Assembly (NCBI RefSeq): GCF_029051685.1
Contig: NZ_JAACFT010000052.1
Coordinates: 1-43,505 of the forward strand
Direction: 5' to 3'
DNA: 43,505 bases
Origin: Bradyrhizobium sp. CSA207
GTDB lineage: Bacteria > Pseudomonadota > Alphaproteobacteria > Rhizobiales > Xanthobacteraceae
The notes beneath the pieces were generated by a model. The model was given only the letters and a program-made list of their open reading frames with translations, ran no database searches and was not told where the DNA came from. This document shows positions 1-8,149 of this stretch, in pieces. Position 1 is the first letter of the stretch, and each line of letters begins with the position of its first letter. Made by a program: the position numbers and the translations under genes.

Positions 1-29
1 ATCAGCTGGATGATGTTATCGTTGGACAC
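1..29 (-). CDS. IS256-family transposase, first codons only (partial)
   Basis: Read on the minus strand, the first 29 bases give a GTG-started peptide MSNDNIIQL that runs off the window. This matches the opening of rhizobial IS256-family (mutator-type) transposases as I recall them. A purine-rich AAGGAGC lies just upstream at about 39-45, consistent with a ribosome binding site. Only nine residues are visible, so the family call rests on recognition of the N-terminus and on the IS-rich context. The rest of the gene lies left of the window. Confidence 0.45.
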
Positions 30-128
30 GGCATATCGCTCCTTCGGTGGAGAAGTGGAGGCGTCAAGCACCCCCACGATATGCCGCCTTTCCGATTCCC
101 TCCGTCACCAACTTTCGGCGATAGCTCC

Positions 129-197
129 GATGCCTGCGTGTGCCCATGCTGCGGCGAGAGCCGTTCGCGCAAGATCGGCGAGGACGTGACCGAGTCT
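129..197 (+). pseudogene. IS66 TnpC transposase remnant (zinc-finger segment)
   Basis: About 23 codons read DACVCPCCGES followed by RKIGEDVTES. This is the cysteine-rich finger plus the G-E-D-V-T-E motif typical of IS66-family TnpC. No start, upstream or downstream coding continues on either side, so it is a scrap. It sits between the IS256 start and the IS1182 element. A separate IS66 C-terminal scrap lies at 38.5 kb; nothing shows that the two came from one copy. Confidence 0.6.
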
Positions 198-275
198 CGA
201 AGTCGTTCTGCGGCAGAGGAAAGTGATCAGTAGGTTTGCGAGAAGCTCGTTTGCGGGGCCAACAAAGCGATCACC

Positions 276-1733
276 TACGAGCCCGTCCAGATAGCTCGTT
301 GTGGCGGCAATAGTTGCAGGGTAGCCGGCTCAGGCGGCCTTTGCGAGGGAGAACAGCTTCAGGAGGTTGTGGGTGGTGCAGATCATGGCCCATTCGGCGC
401 GCACTTTCTCGACGCCCCGCAACAGGAACTGGCGGAAGCCGCGTGCCTGTTTGATCTGTCCGAACACCGGTTCCACCACTTGCTTTCTCAATCGGTAGGG
501 CGTTTCGAAGCCGGCATCGTCGATCTTCTTTCGCATCCGTTGGGTCAGCGGTCCGCCGATTTTTCCGTTCGCGGCTGTCGGGTGCTTGGCGCGTCCGGGC
601 GCGACGTAGCCGTCGATACCATGTGCTTCGAGCGCTTCCAGATTGGCTTCGCTGCAGTAGCCGGAGTCAGCGGAGGCCTGCTCCGGTTTGCGGCCGAGAT
701 TGTTCTCGGTGGCCTCGATCAGGGGCACCAGCTGGCCCTGATCGTTGCCACACTGGGTCAGTTCGTACGCGACAATGACCTGGGCGCCTGCGTCAACGGC
801 GGCCTGTGCGTTATAGGCCTGAACGAAGCCATCCTTCGACTTCATGATGCGACTTTCCGGATCGGTGAAGTTGCGTTGCGACTTGGGATCAGGTTTGTCC
901 GACGGCGGCGCCGCCGGTTTGCCCGGCTTCTTGCGGCCTTCGGCTTGGCGCTGCTTTTCTTTTTCGGCCTCGAGACGACACTCTTCCTCCGCTGCCAGCC
1001 TGGCCTCGGCCTCCAGCGCCGCCATCGCCTGCTGGATCTTCGCCAGCCGTTTCTGCTTGTCGCCGGCCCAATCCGGCATCTCGTCGCCGCGCTTGTCTTT
1101 GCCGAAAGTCTCGTCCTCCTCGGCATCCGCCGCCTCAGCGGCCACCAGCATGCGAGCGACCTCGGCTTGCAATTCCGCCTCGCGTTTCTTCATGCGCTCA
1201 TAACCCATCGCTTTATGTTTCGACGCGTTCGCTTTGATCTTGGTGCCATCAAGCGCGACATGGCCGAGTTTGACCAGCCCTGCCGTCTCGCACAGCTTCA
1301 GAACCTGCAGGAACAGCGCGCCGAGCGCTTTCAAATGCCGCTTGCGGAAGTCGCTGATGGTGCGAAAATCCGGCGGATCGAGCGCCACAATCATCACAAA
1401 ATCGTTCCGCTCGCGGCAGGCCCGGCCAATGCGCCGCGACGAATACAGTCCACTCGCATAGCTGTGCAGCAGAAGCGCCACCATCATCCGCGGATCAAAC
1501 GGCGGCTGCCCGAGCCCGCTCACATAGCTGCCCGTGATCTCCTTGAGATCGAGGCTCTCCCGCACAAGCTCAACGATAAACCGCGAGACATGGCCTTTCG
1601 GCACGAAGTCCTGCACATTCGGCGGCAGAAGCAGCGTCTGATCGATATTCCAGGGACGAAAATACTTGCTCATAGCCAAAGCTTGAATCAGACTCGCGCA
1701 GAATTGAACAGTGACTATTCGGACAGGCTCCTA
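276..1733 (-). mobile_element. IS1182-family insertion sequence
   Basis: A single long transposase gene is bracketed by imperfect inverted ends. Positions 276-294 and the reverse complement of 1715-1733 match at 15 of 19 bases (core GAGCC-GTCC). This gives an element of about 1.46 kb. I could not identify a target duplication, so the outer ends may be off by a few bases. The transposase looks intact, so this is one of the few potentially active elements in the window. Confidence 0.7.
330..1679 (-). CDS. IS1182-family DDE transposase
   Basis: A 449-residue transposase. The N-terminal DUF772-like part contains FDPRMMVALLLHSYASG and DFRTISDFRKRH. The catalytic aspartates are expected at HVALDGTKIKANASKHK (residues about 142-158) and in the ASADSGYCSEANLEALE block, and the Glu in the VVEPVFGQIKQARGF block near the C-terminus. 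A charged, Lys/Glu-rich insertion (about 200-270) separates the first two, as is usual in IS1182 proteins. No frameshift or internal stop is seen. The second codon pair also offers an ATG at MSKYFRPW, so the start may be six bases later. Confidence 0.88.
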   Translation of the reverse strand: MAMSKYFRPWNIDQTLLLPPNVQDFVPKGHVSRFIVELVRESLDLKEITGSYVSGLGQPPFDPRMMVALLLHSYASGLYSSRRIGRACRERNDFVMIVALDPPDFRTISDFRKRHLKALGALFLQVLKLCETAGLVKLGHVALDGTKIKANASKHKAMGYERMKKREAELQAEVARMLVAAEAADAEEDETFGKDKRGDEMPDWAGDKQKRLAKIQQAMAALEAEARLAAEEECRLEAEKEKQRQAEGRKKPGKPAAPPSDKPDPKSQRNFTDPESRIMKSKDGFVQAYNAQAAVDAGAQVIVAYELTQCGNDQGQLVPLIEATENNLGRKPEQASADSGYCSEANLEALEAHGIDGYVAPGRAKHPTAANGKIGGPLTQRMRKKIDDAGFETPYRLRKQVVEPVFGQIKQARGFRQFLLRGVEKVRAEWAMICTTHNLLKLFSLAKAA

Positions 1734-2278
1734 GCCGCCTGTCGCTCGCACCCCACTGCGCGGACATGCAGGGCCACGCTGCTGCCCCAGTCGTGTTCGT
1801 CAGGTACGGCCTGCTGCCAACGCGCCGAGGGCGCCGGGATGACATCGAGATTGATGCCTTTGAGCTTTGAGCTGCTAGATGTCACTCTGAGATTGAGTGG
1901 CAGGTGCAGCACCCGAAGGCATCGACGTCGTGCTCACCCTGGCCAAGGGAAAGATGCGAACTGCCGGCTCCGGAACATGGCGCGCGACGTCCGCCGGTTT
2001 GCCAAGCTAGATCAGCTCGCGGTCATTCCGAGATCGCCGAGCTCCGCGCTTCTCGAGACCCGCATTGGTAACGTCGAGGCCAATCACCCTTGTCTTCGCC
2101 ACTCAGAGCCAAATGGCGATGCCGGCTTTCGCTACGGGCGCTCAAAATGTGCGAGAGAAGCGCATTTCACGCATATTTTCGCTATCGTGAGCCAAGACTA
2201 GCTCGGAAAAGATCTGGCAAATCTGCGAAGGTCAGACAAGCTGTCGGCTTGATCTGGCTATCAGTCCTGCCGCAACAA
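1734..2278. other. Unassigned 545-bp stretch
   Basis: This lies between the IS1182 right end and the hydroxylase gene. Short open frames exist on both strands, but none has a recognisable domain or a convincing ribosome binding site. It must contain the promoter of the downstream oxidase genes unless they are read from the IS. I could not pick out a definite promoter. Confidence 0.4.
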
Positions 2279-3295
2279 ATGGAGAGCGTCGTGGACGACA
2301 CCCTGTATGGCACGCGTGACAAATCGGGACACTGGAAGCCGAACAGGTGGATCAAGCGCGCTCCGGTCTTCGTCTGGCCGATCCAGCCGAAGCCTTTCCT
2401 GCGCTGGCTGTTCAGCTATCTATGGCCTTATAACGCCCTCTACTTCGCGATCGCGCTCCTTGTGTGGTTCTATCTGACGCCTCCACTGGAAACGATGCAG
2501 GAGTTCGGCTTCGGCTGGATCTTACTAATCCTGCTGCGCAATACCGCGTTGGTACTCCTTGTTTATGGAGGCAGCCATGCGGTCTTTTATATCCAGCGGC
2601 GTCAGCGCACTGATTTTAAGTACAACGCTAAGTGGCCCGACACAGACAATTCGATGTTCTTGTTCGGAAGCCAGACCGCCGAAAATATATTCTGGGCGAT
2701 GTGTAGCGGTGTGCCGGTGTTCACGGCGTATGAAGTGCTCACTTGGTGGATGTTCGCCAATGCCTATATCCCCCATTTTGATTTTATGGACCGACCGGTC
2801 TTCTTCGTTACGGTATTGTTGCTAGTGCCACTGTGGCGTGAGTTGCACTTTTACTTGATTCATCGTCTAATCCATCTGGGCCCGCTTTACGAGATCGTTC
2901 ACAAAGTTCATCATAATAACGTCAATCCGGGACCTTGGTCCGGCCTATCGATGCACACGCTCGAGCACATCGTCTTCTTTTCTGCTGTGCTGATCTTTTA
3001 CGTGGTACCCTCGCAGCCTCTGCTCATAATGTTTGTGCTAATTCACTTGATAGTGGGTCCGGCGAGAGGACATCTCGGCTTCGATGCCATCGCGGTGAGC
3101 GACGACAAGATCCTCGTCAATGACAACTATTATCACTACTTGCACCACAAGTACTTTGAGGTGAACTATGGTGAGCGGTTGATCCCGTTTGACGAGTGGC
3201 TCGGTACGGCACATGATGGCTCGCCGGAAGCCGACGAGGCGATGTTCAGGCGCCTGAAAGCTAAGAAGAACTTTGTACGGGGGGTATCGCATTGA
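2279..3295 (+). CDS. Sterol desaturase / fatty acid hydroxylase superfamily membrane di-iron oxygenase
   Basis: A 338-residue integral-membrane protein expected to hydroxylate or desaturate a hydrophobic or alicyclic substrate using O2 and a di-iron centre. Several hydrophobic segments occur between about residues 45 and 150 and again at about 225-265. The metal-binding histidine clusters of the superfamily are present: HFYLIHRLIH (H190, H195, H199), HKVHH (208-212) and HYLHH (286-290). The frame stays open upstream for 63 more codons, but MESVVDD at 2279 is the natural start because the upstream peptide has no family resemblance. A Rieske ferredoxin and a ferredoxin reductase follow on the same strand, which supplies the electron chain. 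The layout recalls the rhizopine genes mocD-mocE-mocF, although the substrate cannot be inferred. Confidence 0.85.
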   Translation: MESVVDDTLYGTRDKSGHWKPNRWIKRAPVFVWPIQPKPFLRWLFSYLWPYNALYFAIALLVWFYLTPPLETMQEFGFGWILLILLRNTALVLLVYGGSHAVFYIQRRQRTDFKYNAKWPDTDNSMFLFGSQTAENIFWAMCSGVPVFTAYEVLTWWMFANAYIPHFDFMDRPVFFVTVLLLVPLWRELHFYLIHRLIHLGPLYEIVHKVHHNNVNPGPWSGLSMHTLEHIVFFSAVLIFYVVPSQPLLIMFVLIHLIVGPARGHLGFDAIAVSDDKILVNDNYYHYLHHKYFEVNYGERLIPFDEWLGTAHDGSPEADEAMFRRLKAKKNFVRGVSH

Positions 3296-3455
3296 TGGTT
3301 GTCGCAGCTAAGGCGATAGATGCGATCCCGTGTTCTTCACATGCCGACAACTTGTCTGCAACCGCTGTCTGCCGGTGGACGGCGCCAGGATGGGTCGCAA
3401 ATCGTTTTTTCACGGTTCATCCGACCGCTATCGATCAGAAATCAAGGAAACTACA

Positions 3456-3776
3456 TTGACTATTCTGGGACAATGGGTGGCGGCCTGCGCGAGCGACGCC
3501 TTGGAGCAGGAAGAGGCGTTTCGCTTTGACCACGAAGGCCGCACATTTGTGATTGTTCGCTCACCGGAAGGTGAGTACTTCGCAATCGACGGCCATTGTT
3601 CCCACGAGAAGGTTCATCTCGCAGGTGGCATTGTCGATGGTCACATCATCGAATGCCCTAAACACTTCGGAGCGTTCGATTATCGATCGGGTGAGGCACG
3701 CAGGCTACCAGCATGCATCGACCTGCGCAGCTATGACGTCAAGGTCGAGAGCGGCATGGTCTTCATCAGGCTCTGA
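3456..3776 (+). CDS. MocE-type Rieske [2Fe-2S] ferredoxin
   Basis: A small soluble electron carrier of 106 residues. The Rieske ligands are C48-S-H50 and C67-P-K-H70, separated by the usual loop, so an intact 2Fe-2S cluster is expected. I chose the TTG start at 3456 (MTILGQWVAACASD) because AAGGA lies eight bases upstream and the length then matches stand-alone Rieske ferredoxins. An ATG further upstream at 3330 would add 42 residues of non-homologous sequence. It sits 160 bp after the membrane oxygenase and 320 bp before the FAD reductase, so it most likely shuttles electrons between them. It resembles MocE and the ferredoxins of aromatic dioxygenases. Confidence 0.88.
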   Translation: MTILGQWVAACASDALEQEEAFRFDHEGRTFVIVRSPEGEYFAIDGHCSHEKVHLAGGIVDGHIIECPKHFGAFDYRSGEARRLPACIDLRSYDVKVESGMVFIRL

Positions 3777-4096
3777 GAGCGAAGAAGCGGCACTCGGTCT
3801 CACCGATCAGAAACCCGAAGATCCGGATACTGCCTGTCGCTTGGATCTTGGGAGTCACGCACAAGTTTTGGTTCGACCAATCCGTGGCTCTAATGCTGCG
3901 GAAAACGAGTAGTTGTGGATGCGTTTATCTCGATCCAATGCGAACGCAATTGGCAGCCCTATGCACTTGCCGATAGCGAGAGCAACGATACCACGGTCGG
4001 CTAGCAGGAAGATTTCTTGATGAAGTCTCTTGTGCGCGATATGATCCAGCCTACTCGGTTGGATGTGCAAACATCTCTTCAATCTGCTTCCGTCGC
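3777..4096. other. 320-bp gap between ferredoxin and reductase genes
   Basis: The gap is unusually long for a three-gene oxidase operon. Neither strand offers a recognisable domain. A short minus-strand frame through about 3855-4080 is open but unidentified. Either an intergenic regulatory stretch or a decayed gene could lie here. I see no clear terminator that would separate the reductase from the ferredoxin. Confidence 0.35.
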
Positions 4097-5332
4097 GTGA
4101 GCAAAGGTCCCGCAATCGTAATAGTCGGGGCCGGCCAGGCTGGCACCGCGGCGGCAATCGCCCTGCGCGAAGCGGGCTGGCAAGGCTTGATCGCGCTAAT
4201 TGGTAACGAAGCTCTGGGACCATACGAACGGCCGCCGCTATCAAAGGCGACACTACTTGAGGAGACGGATCTCGGACCCAAGCTGCTTGTCACGCCCGAG
4301 CGCCTGGCAGAGTTGTCAATCAGCCATTTTCAAGGGCGCAACGTGGTTTCGATCGATCGCGCAGCACATACTGTCACTCTGTCGGACGGGACGCAGTTGG
4401 CTTACGAGCGACTGCTGTTGACCACCGGGGCGCGCCCCCGAAGGTTGAGTATCCCTACCGCCGAAGGAAGCAGAGTGGCGGTACTCCGTACATATGCTGA
4501 TGCTTTGGTTCTCAGGCGGTTCATCAGCCCACGGCGTAAAGTGGTCGTCATCGGCGGTGGCTTCATTGGCCTTGAGGTTGCCGCGAGTGCGGTGGCGAGA
4601 GGCGCTTCAGTAACCGTGATCGAATCTGGCCCGCGATTACTGATGCGGGCAGTCCCGTCGTCGATGGCCGAGCTAATCAAAGCCAAGCACGAGCGTTCTG
4701 GCGTGCGCGTTGAAACCGGTGCGACCGTCGAGCGTGTCGGCGCAGTTGAAGGACGCTCCAAGGTCATATTGGCGGAAGGCCGCACACATCTCGCCGATCT
4801 GGTTGTCGTTGGGATCGGTGCCGCGCCGAACATCGAACTCGCGCACGCCGCAGGATTGGCCGTCAACAACGGCATCGCCCTGAACGAGATGCTGGCGACC
4901 TCTGATCCAGATATCTTCGCTGCGGGCGACTGCTGTTCGTTTCCGCATCGCCTCTACGGTGAGAGGATCAGGCTGGAGGCATGGCGAAACGCGCAGCGCC
5001 AGGGTGCGGTGGCGGCAGCCAACATACTAGGCGCGAATCGGCCCTACGACGACGTGCCGTGGTTCTGGTCGGATCAATACGACGAGACGCTCCAAATTGC
5101 TGGACTCTATCGTGAAGAACACTTCCCCGTATCCAGGAACCTCGGCGCGAACGGACGGGTAGTATTTTACCTCGCCGCTGACGGACGCCTCGTCGCGGCA
5201 TGCGGCTTCGGCAGCCTAGGCGCGATCGCGAAGGAAATCCGTCTCGCCGAGATGTTCATCGGCAGACGGCTTGCCCCCAAGGTTGAGGCGCTCGCAGATC
5301 CAGCAGTTAATATTAAATCCTTACTGATTTAG
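4097..5332 (+). CDS. FAD-dependent NAD(P)H:ferredoxin reductase
   Basis: A 411-residue flavoprotein. The FAD dinucleotide fold is at GAGQAG (residues 11-16) and the NAD(P)H fold at GGGFIG (153-158). The second FAD motif DPDIFAAGDCC lies near residue 275. A C-terminal reductase domain follows, with EAWRNAQRQG and PWFWSDQYD, both typical of dioxygenase and putidaredoxin reductases. It should pass electrons from NAD(P)H to the Rieske ferredoxin encoded upstream and hence to the membrane hydroxylase, the role MocF has in rhizopine degradation. The start is the GTG at 4097; no strong ribosome binding site precedes it, and the next in-frame start would cut into the FAD fold. Confidence 0.88.
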   Translation: MSKGPAIVIVGAGQAGTAAAIALREAGWQGLIALIGNEALGPYERPPLSKATLLEETDLGPKLLVTPERLAELSISHFQGRNVVSIDRAAHTVTLSDGTQLAYERLLLTTGARPRRLSIPTAEGSRVAVLRTYADALVLRRFISPRRKVVVIGGGFIGLEVAASAVARGASVTVIESGPRLLMRAVPSSMAELIKAKHERSGVRVETGATVERVGAVEGRSKVILAEGRTHLADLVVVGIGAAPNIELAHAAGLAVNNGIALNEMLATSDPDIFAAGDCCSFPHRLYGERIRLEAWRNAQRQGAVAAANILGANRPYDDVPWFWSDQYDETLQIAGLYREEHFPVSRNLGANGRVVFYLAADGRLVAACGFGSLGAIAKEIRLAEMFIGRRLAPKVEALADPAVNIKSLLI

Positions 5333-5886
5333 GGGAGAGTTCCGCATTGCCGCCGGTCGTCCAGCCAAGAATACCTCGGACTGGCTGGCTAAGATGAATA
5401 ACTTGGTCGCGGCTTCCGGCTATCCGTTCGGCGTACGCAGCAGGGTCGTCGCTTTCGACTATTCTCTCTTAGAACTGATAAGCTCGATTAGTTTTTTCCA
5501 TCCGAGGCCGGTGAGCGGCTCAACGCGGACTTCTTTGACGGGGTTCGCCTTGCCTGCTACTCGGTCGCGTCAGCCGACAAGCGCGCACACGTCGCAGCAA
5601 GCTGACAGAGGATCGTTTTGCAGTCGGGTGGTCGTCCACGGAGACAGAGATTGCCGTCGGAGCACTCGAAGGCACCGAGTCGCATCGTCGACTTGGTAAA
5701 CTCTATTCCCGCTGTCGACCTAGCTGATCACGAGGTCACCCCGAAGTCTACAAGTCTTCGGACGCCGCAAGCACCTTGATTGCCCGCGGCATGCGCTGCA
5801 ACGTTGGGGCGGTGAATTATCATCCCATTCCTGCAGGGAGTGTCGTTGCGTGCGGCAATACAGATCCTCGCCTTATTTGTCGCGCA
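5333..5886. other. Unassigned 554-bp stretch between convergent genes
   Basis: This lies between the 3' ends of the ferredoxin reductase (plus) and the 2-hydroxy-acid oxidase (minus). A short plus-strand frame at 5394-5699 has no recognisable motif. The stretch is probably a decayed gene plus the two termination regions. No confident terminator hairpin was found by eye. Confidence 0.35.
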
Positions 5887-7077
5887 TCAAAGTCGACCGC
5901 CCGATCCCTCGCGCCGGTTGTGGTAGAGATGCTCCTCGTTTTGCCACATTAAGAACTGTGGGCCGAGCTCGGCGATCTTGGTGCTGCCGATCTGGGCCAT
6001 GCTGATATCGATCTCGCGACGAAAGATCGCCAACGCCTTTTCCGCACCGGCTACTCCACCGGCGGACACGCCGTACAATGTCGGCCGGCCCTGGAAAACG
6101 AACTTGGCGCCCAAGCAGAGGGCAATCAGGACGTGGAGCCCACGCCGGATACCGCCGTCTAGCATCACTGTCATTCTGTCACCCACCGCGTCGCGGATCG
6201 CCGGCAGCACGTCGAGGGGCGCTGGAGCATGGTCGAGCTGGCGCGCACCATGGTTAGAGACCATGATGCCGTCGACTCCAAGCGAATGCGCGCGGACGGC
6301 ATCATCGGGGTGCATGATTCCTTTGAGCACGAAGTTGCCCTTCCACAACTCGCGATACCGCTCGACATGTTTCCAGGTCATCGGCGCGCCGAATTGACGA
6401 ATTACGAAATCGGCTACTTTCTTCGCGCTAGCGTTGGGACCGGCGTACCGCGTCCAATTGTCGAAATGGGGTGTGCCGTGCTGCAGCCACTCGATCATCC
6501 AGGTTGGATGGCGCAAGGCTTCGAATTTCGTCCTCCAGGTTAGGTTCTGCGACGGACCCCAGCCGTTCCGGATGCTGCGCTCGCGGTTGGAGGCTATGGG
6601 CACGTCAACGGTGAAGACCAGAGTTTTCAGCCCGGCGTCGCTCACCCGCTTGATCATGTCCTCCGAAATCAACGGGTCGATGGCCGAGTAGACCTGGTAC
6701 CAGCTGTGGTCAGGTGCCACCTTGGCGAGATCCTCGATTGAGCTTGAGCTGGCGCCGGACATGATAAAGGGCACGTTCGCGTCGCGCGCCGCCTCAGCCA
6801 GCATTAAGTCGGCACCTCGGCGGAACAGGTCAGCAGATCCGGTCGGCGCGATACCGATCGGGCTCGAATAGGAGCGGCCGAATAGGTTCGTCGACTGGTC
6901 GCGCGCGCTAACATCGACCAGGTAGCGCGGGACGATGTGCGTCCGGCGGAAAGCCTGTTCGTTGGTGATCAAGCCGATCTCGTCATCGGTGCCGCCCTCG
7001 ATATAGTCATAGCAGATCTTTGGCAGCCGCTTCTTCGCCAATTTGCGCAGGTCATCGGCATTTACCACCCCTTTCAT
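5887..7077 (-). CDS. FMN-dependent 2-hydroxy-acid oxidase/dehydrogenase (LldD/MdlB/glycolate oxidase family)
   Basis: A 396-residue TIM-barrel flavoenzyme that oxidises an (S)-2-hydroxy acid to the 2-oxo acid. Key family positions are present: Y24 in CYDYIEGG, the QVY motif (Y130), K252 in LKGI, and the catalytic block SNHGARQLD with H276 and R279. The phosphate-binding DGGIRRG is at 307-313. The family covers lactate, glycolate, mandelate and long-chain 2-hydroxy acid oxidases, and sequence by eye does not choose between them. It is divergent to the ThDP enzyme that starts at 8150, with about 1.07 kb between. Its 5' end shows an odd duplication of the start region, described separately. Confidence 0.9.
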   Translation of the reverse strand: MKGVVNADDLRKLAKKRLPKICYDYIEGGTDDEIGLITNEQAFRRTHIVPRYLVDVSARDQSTNLFGRSYSSPIGIAPTGSADLFRRGADLMLAEAARDANVPFIMSGASSSSIEDLAKVAPDHSWYQVYSAIDPLISEDMIKRVSDAGLKTLVFTVDVPIASNRERSIRNGWGPSQNLTWRTKFEALRHPTWMIEWLQHGTPHFDNWTRYAGPNASAKKVADFVIRQFGAPMTWKHVERYRELWKGNFVLKGIMHPDDAVRAHSLGVDGIMVSNHGARQLDHAPAPLDVLPAIRDAVGDRMTVMLDGGIRRGLHVLIALCLGAKFVFQGRPTLYGVSAGGVAGAEKALAIFRREIDISMAQIGSTKIAELGPQFLMWQNEEHLYHNRREGSGGRL

Positions 7078-7095
7078 CGTTCACACCCCTTTCAT
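7078..7095 (-). other. Four-codon leader ORF created by a duplicated start region
   Basis: Immediately upstream of the oxidase start, and in frame with it, the minus strand reads ATG AAA GGG GTG TGA ACG and then the gene's own ATG AAA GGG GTG. The 12-base string ATGAAAGGGGTG therefore occurs twice, 18 bases apart, and the first copy encodes MKGV followed by a stop. Whether the mini-ORF is translated is unknown. It could be a replication slip or act as a translational leader. Confidence 0.6.
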
Positions 7096-8149
7096 TGTCC
7101 TCGGTTAAGCGTAAGGGGTTTTCCCGTACTGCATAGCGCAACAGGTCCCGCGCTGACGCTTGAATCCCGCAGCTGAGCGGCGTTCTCCGACGGATTTCAA
7201 CACCGCGCCTTTGCAGGCGAGATATTGTGTTCGGCGCAGTACTCGTCGGTGGCGGAAGCGGACGCGCTCGCGTGGCCCAGCTGTGGCCGTGGCGCTGGCA
7301 AACAGCTTGCCTCCGAAACCAGCGTTGTAAGCCTTTGTTAGCTCACCGCGCTCTCCAACAGCTGCCCTAGCCGCTACATGTTCGTGCGGTCTGATGCAAG
7401 CGGTCGCAGGTGGAAGGGACGAGAGGCTTGATCCGCAATGCTGATTCTCGTCACTGGAGCGCCGTCCTGTTGCGCGACGTTCGGCTGGCTCGCCATAGTC
7501 ACATCATCGTTGATAGGCACACGCAACATAGCGTCGATGTTACGATCGCCAGACAAGGACTGCTTGTCCACAAGCGCCCCAAAAGACACGAAGCGATTCC
7601 ACAAGGTCATCTCACAACGCAAAGGTCATCTCACAACACAGCCACGCCGAATTTAGGGGGCTTGCGATCGAGGCCTATAGCATCCGGCGGGGGGAACGTA
7701 GAGCCAATCATGATCATCATTGAGCTACAGGACACTCGCAAGATGTGTCGATCGGCGTGCAGAAATTCCAGCAGCTAGATTGCCTTAATCGTGCCTTAGC
7801 TCTGAACTGCTTGGGGGGCGACTTACGCCTAGAAGGTCCGCGCGCCTGATCTCATTCTATTTACCGATAGTTGTTGCGCAGACGACGTCGGCGAGCGGCG
7901 TCCTGGATATGAATTCGACCTTAAAATCGAAACGCGGCTCATATTTTGTAGAATTTCTCCGCTTTTCACCGATTTTTGCAGTCTTTGGGCGCGAGCACAC
8001 ATTACACCACGACCCTGAGGAAGTTGTGGAAGGAACTGCTCGTGAGCCTTGGCTTCGCGTTCTTAATTCCACGTGTTGAGGATCGTGTGGGATAGCCACT
8101 GTTCATCGTGTTGCCGCCGCACAGTCGGCTGATTTGGAGAGGGACGATC
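7096..8149. other. Unassigned 1.05-kb divergent intergenic region
   Basis: This separates the minus-strand oxidase from the plus-strand ThDP enzyme, so promoters for both are expected here. The longest frames (7374-7622 minus, 7410-7778 plus, 7857-8099 minus) show no domain I recognise and no good ribosome binding sites. It is long enough to have once held a regulator gene. The 3' third (about 7900-8000) is noticeably AT-richer than the flanks. Confidence 0.4.

Noticed and set aside
369..2201. Long 610-codon plus-strand open frame antisense to the IS1182 transposase
   Set aside because: It is composition-driven antisense readthrough: the opposite strand encodes a clear transposase, and this frame has no domain and an Arg/Leu-rich make-up.
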